From NCBI GenBank assembly GCA_937881155.1, contig CALGFI010000056.1, positions 1-16,741 of the forward strand: DNA of 16,741 nt, read 5' to 3'. The notes beneath the pieces were generated by a model. It was not told where the DNA came from. It worked only from the letters and a program-made list of their open reading frames with translations, and did no database searches. Shown one piece after another: positions 13,322-16,741 of the stretch. The first letter of the stretch is position 1. Every line of letters starts with the position of its first letter. The position numbers were made by a program, and so were the translations under genes. The stretch is from an uncultured bacterium (GTDB lineage: Bacteria > Actinomycetota > UBA4738 > HRBIN12).

Positions 13322-13355
13322 ACGCCTCCGCTTTTCGTCTGCGGGGGCGTTTTTT
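13322..13355 (+). terminator. intrinsic terminator in the rplJ leader (attenuator)
   Basis: ACGCCTCCGC (13322-13331) pairs with GCGGGGGCGT (13341-13350) over 10 bp with one G-U, closing a 9-nt loop, and is followed at once by a run of six T. This is the best intrinsic terminator in the window. It stands 26 nt before the rplJ start and after the rplJ promoter, so it can act as an attenuator. L10 leaders controlled by L10-L12 binding are known in many bacteria; here GGGGCG at 13259-13264 could pair with CGCCTC at 13323-13328 as a weak antiterminator. The mechanism is inference. Confidence 0.8.
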
Positions 13356-13380
13356 CATGTCCCAGGGGAGCTACCAGCAC

Positions 13381-14145
13381 ATGCCAAGTGCAGAGAAGAT
13401 CGCGAAGGTCGAGGCGCTCAAAGGCCGGATCGAATCCTCGGAGGCGCTTCTGCTCGCCGAGTACCGCGGCCTGACCGTCCACGACGCGACCGAGCTCCGC
13501 CGGTCCCTGCAGGACGAGGCGAGGTTCTCCGTGGTGAAGAACACGCTCATGCAGCGCGCGGCGGGCGAGGCCGGCATCGATCAGCTCGAAGCGCTGCTGA
13601 GCGGGCCGACCGCGGTCGCGTTCGTCCGGGGCGATGTCGTCGCGACCGCGAAGAAGATCGTCGACGCGGCAAAGCGTTTCCCAGCGCTCGTCATCAAGGG
13701 CGCATACATGGAGGGCCGTGTCCTCGACGCGGCCGAGGCGCAGGCACTCGCAACACTGGAGTCGCGCGAGGCGATGCTCTCGCGGATCGCGGGGCTCATG
13801 AAGGCCGAGATGTCGCGCGCCGCGTCGATGCTCCAACAGCTGCAGAGCCGGTTCGTCGGAGTCCTCGAGGCCTACCGCGACAAGCTTCCCGGGGAGGCCG
13901 TCGAGACGGAGGCGGCGGGTGCAACCGAGACGGACGAGCCACCTCACGCCGAAACGAGCCCGGGGGAGACAGAAGAGGCGCCCACCGGCGAGACAGCCGC
14001 GGAAGCGGACACCGCCGAACCGGCCTCACCAGAGGAGCCCGCGGAGGAACCAGAGGCGGCCAACGGATCACGAGAAACGGAAGCCACCCAACCCGACGAA
14101 GGCGCGACGACCGGCGACGAACCGGATCACGCTCCAGACGAATAG
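13381..14145 (+). CDS. rplJ: 50S ribosomal protein L10 with acidic C-terminal tail
   Basis: 254 residues from ATG 13381, preceded by GGGGAG (13365-13370); an in-frame ATG at 13357 falls in the foot of the terminator and has no binding site. Residues 1 to about 170 are a normal L10: ALLLAEYRGLTVHDATELRR, FSVVKNTLMQRA, LSGPTAVAFVRGD, and the C-terminal helix region (LMKAEMSRAASMLQQLQSRFVGVLEAYRDKL) that binds L7/L12 dimers. L10 anchors the L7/L12 stalk. A further tail of about 83 residues, dominated by E, A, T, P and D with a single Arg, follows; most L10 proteins end near residue 165-180. rplL follows after 16 nt. Confidence 0.96.
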   Translation: MPSAEKIAKVEALKGRIESSEALLLAEYRGLTVHDATELRRSLQDEARFSVVKNTLMQRAAGEAGIDQLEALLSGPTAVAFVRGDVVATAKKIVDAAKRFPALVIKGAYMEGRVLDAAEAQALATLESREAMLSRIAGLMKAEMSRAASMLQQLQSRFVGVLEAYRDKLPGEAVETEAAGATETDEPPHAETSPGETEEAPTGETAAEADTAEPASPEEPAEEPEAANGSRETEATQPDEGATTGDEPDHAPDE

Positions 14146-14161
14146 AGGAAGGAGAACCCGA

Positions 14162-14551
14162 ATGGCGAAGATCAGCTCGGACGACCTGCTCGACCAGTTC
14201 AAGGACATGACGCTCCTCGAGCTGTCCGATTTCATCAAGAAGTTCGAGGAGACGTTCGACGTCAAGGCCGCTGCGGCCGCGCCCATGATGATGGCCGGCG
14301 CCGCTCCGGGCGCGCAGGCCGCCGAGGAGGTCGAGGAGCAGACGGAGTTCGACGTCGTCCTCACCGGAGCCGGCGACAAGAAGATCCAGGTCATCAAGGA
14401 GGTCCGCGCGCTCACCAGCCTCGGGTTGAAGGAAGCCAAGGATCTGGTGGACGGGGCGCCCAAGCCGGTGCTCGAACGGGTCAACAAGGAAGCCGCCGAC
14501 AAGGCCAAGGAGCAGCTCGAGGGCGCCGGCGCGACGGTCGAGGTCAAGTAG
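14162..14551 (+). CDS. rplL: 50S ribosomal protein L7/L12
   Basis: 129 residues, ordinary length. ATG 14162 follows AAGGAG (14149-14154) by 7 nt. The N-terminal dimerisation domain (LLDQFKDMTLLELSDFIKKFEE), the Ala/Met/Gly-rich hinge and the C-terminal domain (EFDVVLTGAGDKKIQVIKEVR, LGLKEAKDLVDGAPKPV) are all present. L7/L12 recruits and stimulates the translational GTPases, including the EF-Tu encoded upstream. It follows rplJ in one transcription unit and is then separated from rpoB by a regulator gene, instead of continuing directly into rpoBC. Confidence 0.98.
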   Translation: MAKISSDDLLDQFKDMTLLELSDFIKKFEETFDVKAAAAAPMMMAGAAPGAQAAEEVEEQTEFDVVLTGAGDKKIQVIKEVRALTSLGLKEAKDLVDGAPKPVLERVNKEAADKAKEQLEGAGATVEVK

Positions 14552-14575
14552 GCCCGGCCTTCGAAGGTCGAGGGG

Positions 14576-14602
14576 CTGAGGGCCGCACGGTGCGGACCTC
14601 GG
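14576..14602 (+). terminator. hairpin after rplL, weak U tract
   Basis: CTGAGG/CCTCGG (14576-14581 and 14597-14602, one T-G pair) and CCGCA/TGCGG, separated by one G-A mismatch, close on a CGG loop; GTTTGCG-like sequence (only three T) follows. A smaller stem, CGGCCT/AGGTCG around TCGA (14555-14570), lies just before. Together they may end or weaken transcription from rplJL. Confidence 0.5.
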
Positions 14603-14603
14603 T

Positions 14604-14633
14604 TTGCGTGCACTGGGAGTGGCGCAGTAGGTT
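14604..14633 (+). promoter_or_regulatory. candidate promoter of the XRE regulator gene
   Basis: TTGCGT (14604-14609) and TAGGTT (14628-14633) are separated by 18 nt. The predicted start near 14640 gives a leader of about 26 nt that includes a strong AGGAGGG (14653-14659). The spacer holds GGGAGT (14615-14620), a hexamer also found at the first rpoB promoter. Confidence 0.5.
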
Positions 14634-14665
14634 CCGGACGCAACCGGTGCCTAGGAGGGCAGGAT

Positions 14666-15064
14666 ATGAGTGACGAGCGGACGTTCGGCCAGCGCTTGCG
14701 CGAGAACAGGATCAAGTCCGGGTTCTCCCAGTCGGATCTCGAGGAGATCTCGGGGATCCCGAAGGCTCGGCTCTCGCGCTACGAGAACGGCCACGTGGCG
14801 CCGTCGATCCAGACACTCGAGCGACTCGCCCGCGCGCTGCAGGTGTCGGAGGCCTCACTCCTCGGTGACGATCGGGCGCGGATGGAGGAGTTCTTCGGCG
14901 TGCTGACCGAACGCGGCGTCCGGATCCAGACGAGCGAGCAAGCCACGGCGCTCGGCAACGCGGTCGCCGATATCGCCCGCGCGCTCGGCATGGTCGACGA
15001 GTCCGCAGTCGTTACAAGCGGCGGCGAACGTCGCATCGCGGCTCTCACGCCAACGGGCGACTGA
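14666..15064 (+). CDS. XRE-family transcriptional regulator between rplL and rpoB
   Basis: 132 residues; ATG 14666 follows AGGAGGG by 6 nt. Residues about 7-65 form a Cro/C1-type helix-turn-helix: FGQRLRENRIKSGFSQSDLEEISGIPKARLSRYENG, with the recognition helix at 33-41, then LERLARALQVSEASLL. The remaining 65 residues form a small C-terminal part (EEFFGVLTERGVRIQ; ALGNAVADIARALGM) that I do not recognise; it might bind a ligand or make dimers. No toxin partner is next to it, so it does not look like an antitoxin. Its place between two core operons, and an inverted repeat over the first rpoB promoter 60-75 nt beyond its stop, suggest control of itself and/or rpoB. That is inference. Confidence 0.88.
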   Translation: MSDERTFGQRLRENRIKSGFSQSDLEEISGIPKARLSRYENGHVAPSIQTLERLARALQVSEASLLGDDRARMEEFFGVLTERGVRIQTSEQATALGNAVADIARALGMVDESAVVTSGGERRIAALTPTGD

Positions 15065-15107
15065 CCCAGCCAGCCGTCGGCTCCAGGCACTGAACGACGA
15101 TCAGGGG

Positions 15108-15136
15108 TTGACCCCGATAGGCCAGGGGAGTAACCT
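15108..15136 (+). promoter_or_regulatory. candidate rpoB promoter P1
   Basis: TTGACC (15108-15113) and TAACCT (15131-15136) are separated by 17 nt, starting 44 nt after the XRE stop. CAGGGG occurs at 15102-15107 and again at 15123-15128, 21 bp (two helix turns) apart. A transcript from here would carry a leader of about 130 nt. Confidence 0.55.
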
Positions 15137-15139
15137 CCC
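15126..15139. promoter_or_regulatory. inverted repeat on the P1 -10, possible operator
   Basis: GGGAG-TAAC-CTCCC is a perfect 5+5 inverted repeat with a 4-nt centre. It lies on top of the P1 -10 (15131-15136). A protein bound here would block RNA polymerase. The neighbouring XRE regulator is the obvious candidate, but no binding data exist in the sequence. Confidence 0.4.
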
Positions 15140-15171
15140 TCCCGATTTGGACCGGGTGCCCCGCCCGGGGG

Positions 15172-15200
15172 TTGACGCTGCCTGGGGCTTCTCGTAGACT
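15172..15200 (+). promoter_or_regulatory. strong rpoB promoter P2
   Basis: TTGACG (15172-15177) and TAGACT (15195-15200) are separated by 17 nt, near-consensus. The predicted start near 15207 gives a leader of about 67 nt. A GC-rich stem CCGGG/CCCGG sits just upstream, around 15152-15168, and could slow polymerase coming from P1. Confidence 0.82.
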
Positions 15201-15273
15201 GCTCTGTTGCCGTGCCGTCTCCCGCCTGCCCGGATTCCAGGCGCCGCCGCATTCACCCTGGGGGGGATAGTTC

Positions 15274-16741
15274 TTGCCTGACCAGCTGGTCCCTGTTCGC
15301 GATCGTGTCAGTTTCGCCAAGCTCGACGAGGTCCTTCCGCTTCCCGACCTCGTTGGCGTTCAGAGGGAGTCCTTCGATCAGCTCCTTGCCGAGGGTCTGA
15401 AGGAGGTCCTCGAGGAAGTCTCTCCGATCGAGGACTTCACGGAGCAGTTCCAGCTCCACTTCGGGAAGCACACCTTCAAGGAGCAGAAGTTCTCCGAGGA
15501 GGAGGCCAAGGACAAGGATCAAACGTTCTCCCGCCCCTTGTTCGTCGAGGCCATGTTCGTCAACAAGGCCACCGGCGAGATCAAGGAGCAGGAGGTCTTC
15601 ATGGGCGACTTCCCCATGATGACCGAGCGGGGGACCTTCATCATCAACGGCACCGAGCGTGTCGTGGTGTCTCAGCTCGTCCGCTCGCCGGGCGTGTACT
15701 TCAGCCATGACATCGACAAGACAACCGACAAGGACGTCTTCGTCGCCAAGATCATCCCGTCGCGCGGGGCCTGGCTCGAGTTCGACGTCGACAAGAAGGA
15801 CACCGTCGGCGTCCGCATCGACCGCAAGCGCCGCCAGAGCGTCACCATCTTGCTCAAGGCGCTCGGCTGGTCCACCGAGGAGATCCTCGAGCTGTTCGAG
15901 CACGCCCCCTCCATCCAGAACACCCTGGAGAAGGACCACTTCGAGACGCCCGAGGAGGCGCTCGAGGACATCTACCGCAAGCTCCGCCCGGGCGAGCCGC
16001 CCACGGCGGAGTCGGCGCGCACGCTTCTCGAGAACCTCTTCTTCAATCCCAAGCGGTACGACCTGGCGCGGGTGGGCCGGTACAAGGTCAACAAGAAGCT
16101 CGAGGCGGCCCAAGGCCGCCTCGCGACTCAGCTTCGAGCCCGTGCCAAGCAGCTGGACGAGCTGGCCAATCCCGACAAGAAGGGCTGGGATCAGCCGCGC
16201 TACCGAGTGTGGGGCGAGCTCCAGAAGGACGAGCAGGGTGAGGGCGGTCCCAAGTACAAGAGCATCCTCACCTACGAGGACATGCTGCGGACCGTCCGCT
16301 ACCTGGTGAAGCTCCACGCGGGCGAAGACGGGTACGAGCCCGACGACATCGACCACTTCGGCAACCGGCGGCTGCGCTCGGTCGGCGAGCTGATCCAGAA
16401 CCAGATCCGGATCGGCCTGTCCCGGATGGAGCGCGTCGTCCGCGAGCGGATGACCACTCAGGACGTCGAGGCGATCACCCCGCAGACGCTGATCAACATT
16501 CGCCCCGTCGTCGCCTCGATCAAGGAGTTCTTCGGGACCTCGCAGCTGTCGCAGTTCCTGGACCAGACCAACCCGCTGGCCAGCCTGACCCACAAGCGGC
16601 GCCTGTCGGCGCTCGGACCGGGAGGGCTCTCGCGCGAGCGCGCCGGCTTCGAGGTTCGCGACGTCCACGCCAGCCACTACGGCCGGATGTGCCCGATCGA
16701 GACCCCGGAGGGCCCGAACATCGGCCTGATCGGCTCGCTGT
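15274..16741 (+). CDS. rpoB: RNA polymerase beta subunit, N-terminal 489 codons (runs off the window)
   Basis: TTG 15274 is the likely start, because an in-frame TAG at 15268-15270 excludes anything earlier; a G-rich run (15260-15267) is the only ribosome binding site. The protein begins MPDQLVPVRDRVSFAKL and contains VQRESFDQLLAEGL, RGTFIINGTERVVVSQLVRSPGVYF and the rifampicin pocket GTSQLSQFLDQTNPLASLTHKRRLSALGPGGL. Key residues Q513, D516, H526, R529 and S531 (E. coli numbering) are the sensitive type. Leu replaces Met515 and Thr replaces Asn518; the latter is also found in Bacillus. RpoB forms one pincer of the core enzyme; rpoC would be expected next, outside the window. It is driven by its own promoters rather than by rplJL. 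Confidence 0.98.
   Translation, partial: MPDQLVPVRDRVSFAKLDEVLPLPDLVGVQRESFDQLLAEGLKEVLEEVSPIEDFTEQFQLHFGKHTFKEQKFSEEEAKDKDQTFSRPLFVEAMFVNKATGEIKEQEVFMGDFPMMTERGTFIINGTERVVVSQLVRSPGVYFSHDIDKTTDKDVFVAKIIPSRGAWLEFDVDKKDTVGVRIDRKRRQSVTILLKALGWSTEEILELFEHAPSIQNTLEKDHFETPEEALEDIYRKLRPGEPPTAESARTLLENLFFNPKRYDLARVGRYKVNKKLEAAQGRLATQLRARAKQLDELANPDKKGWDQPRYRVWGELQKDEQGEGGPKYKSILTYEDMLRTVRYLVKLHAGEDGYEPDDIDHFGNRRLRSVGELIQNQIRIGLSRMERVVRERMTTQDVEAITPQTLINIRPVVASIKEFFGTSQLSQFLDQTNPLASLTHKRRLSALGPGGLSRERAGFEVRDVHASHYGRMCPIETPEGPNIGLIGSL

Noticed and set aside
14558..14567. Perfect palindrome CCTTCGAAGG as an operator for the XRE regulator
   Set aside because: It lies just after the rplL stop and fits within a small stem-loop; no second copy is seen near the XRE or rpoB promoters.
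15104..15115. GGGGTTGACCCC as an operator
   Set aside because: The symmetry is mostly from G and C runs around the -35 box and has a mismatched centre; the 15126-15139 repeat is a better candidate.
16531..16626. Leu for Met515 and Thr for Asn518 in the rifampicin pocket of RpoB, read as possible resistance
   Set aside because: The main resistance positions (513, 516, 526, 531) are sensitive-type, and Thr at 518 is natural in other bacteria. These look like lineage differences.
15253..16677. Long minus-strand open frame of 474 codons opposite rpoB
   Set aside because: It is the antisense of a clear rpoB reading frame; its Leu/Asp/Val/Glu-rich, repetitive composition is typical of a shadow frame in high-GC DNA.
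1..16741. Mobile elements, CRISPR arrays, toxin-antitoxin or phage genes
   Set aside because: No transposase, integrase, terminal inverted repeats, regularly spaced repeats or toxin gene were found. The XRE gene has no partner toxin beside it.

Overview
The window is high-GC bacterial chromosome with an actinobacterial character. The tRNA genes carry no encoded CCA, GTG and TTG starts are common, stop/start overlaps of the GTGA type occur, and the gene order rpmG - hadA - hadB - tRNA-Trp - secE - nusG - rplK - rplA matches the order known from Mycobacterium tuberculosis (Rv0634B to Rv0641). Envelope-type genes between rplA and rplJ, and a gap between rplL and rpoB, are also seen in mycobacteria. 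I cannot name the genus. A deep-branching or uncultured actinomycete is my inference.

Layout. (1) 1-3070: the 3' end of a tRNA-Thr gene, then a two-gene partner-switching signalling unit: a membrane MASE1-PAS-SpoIIE phosphatase-HATPase protein and a STAS anti-anti-sigma-like protein, overlapping by 4 bp. (2) 3121-4604: tRNA-Met, tuf and rpmG, probably one transcript. (3) 4629-5411, minus strand: a NarL/FixJ response regulator with no adjacent sensor kinase. (4) 5611-6428: hadA-hadB, the two subunits of a (3R)-hydroxyacyl-ACP dehydratase. (5) 6432-7985, minus strand: a long coiled-coil protein of unknown function with internal repeats. (6) 8105-10924: a good sigma70-type promoter, tRNA-Trp, secE, nusG, rplK, rplA. 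(7) 10996-13188: a large GT-C-like membrane protein. (8) 13210-14551: a promoter, a leader with an intrinsic terminator (attenuator), rplJ and rplL. (9) 14604-15064: an XRE-family regulator with its own promoter. (10) 15108-16741: two tandem promoter candidates and the first 489 codons of rpoB.

The backbone is the ancient tRNA-tuf-secE-nusG-rplKAJL-rpoBC growth locus (compare thrU-tyrU-glyT-thrT-tufB-secE-nusG-rplKAJL-rpoBC in E. coli). It is interrupted at five joints by genes for signalling, regulation, envelope or unknown functions. The most interesting points are: the XRE gene between rplL and rpoB, with an inverted repeat on the -10 of the first rpoB promoter; long acidic extensions on both NusG (N-terminal) and L10 (C-terminal); an L33 zinc ribbon with one Cys replaced by Asp; the unknown repeat-containing coiled-coil protein; and two back-to-back tandem repeats in the rplK leader. 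I see no mobile element, CRISPR array or phage gene. No gene-free stretch exceeds 300 bases; the longest (15065-15273, 5412-5610, 13189-13380) are covered by regulatory entries.
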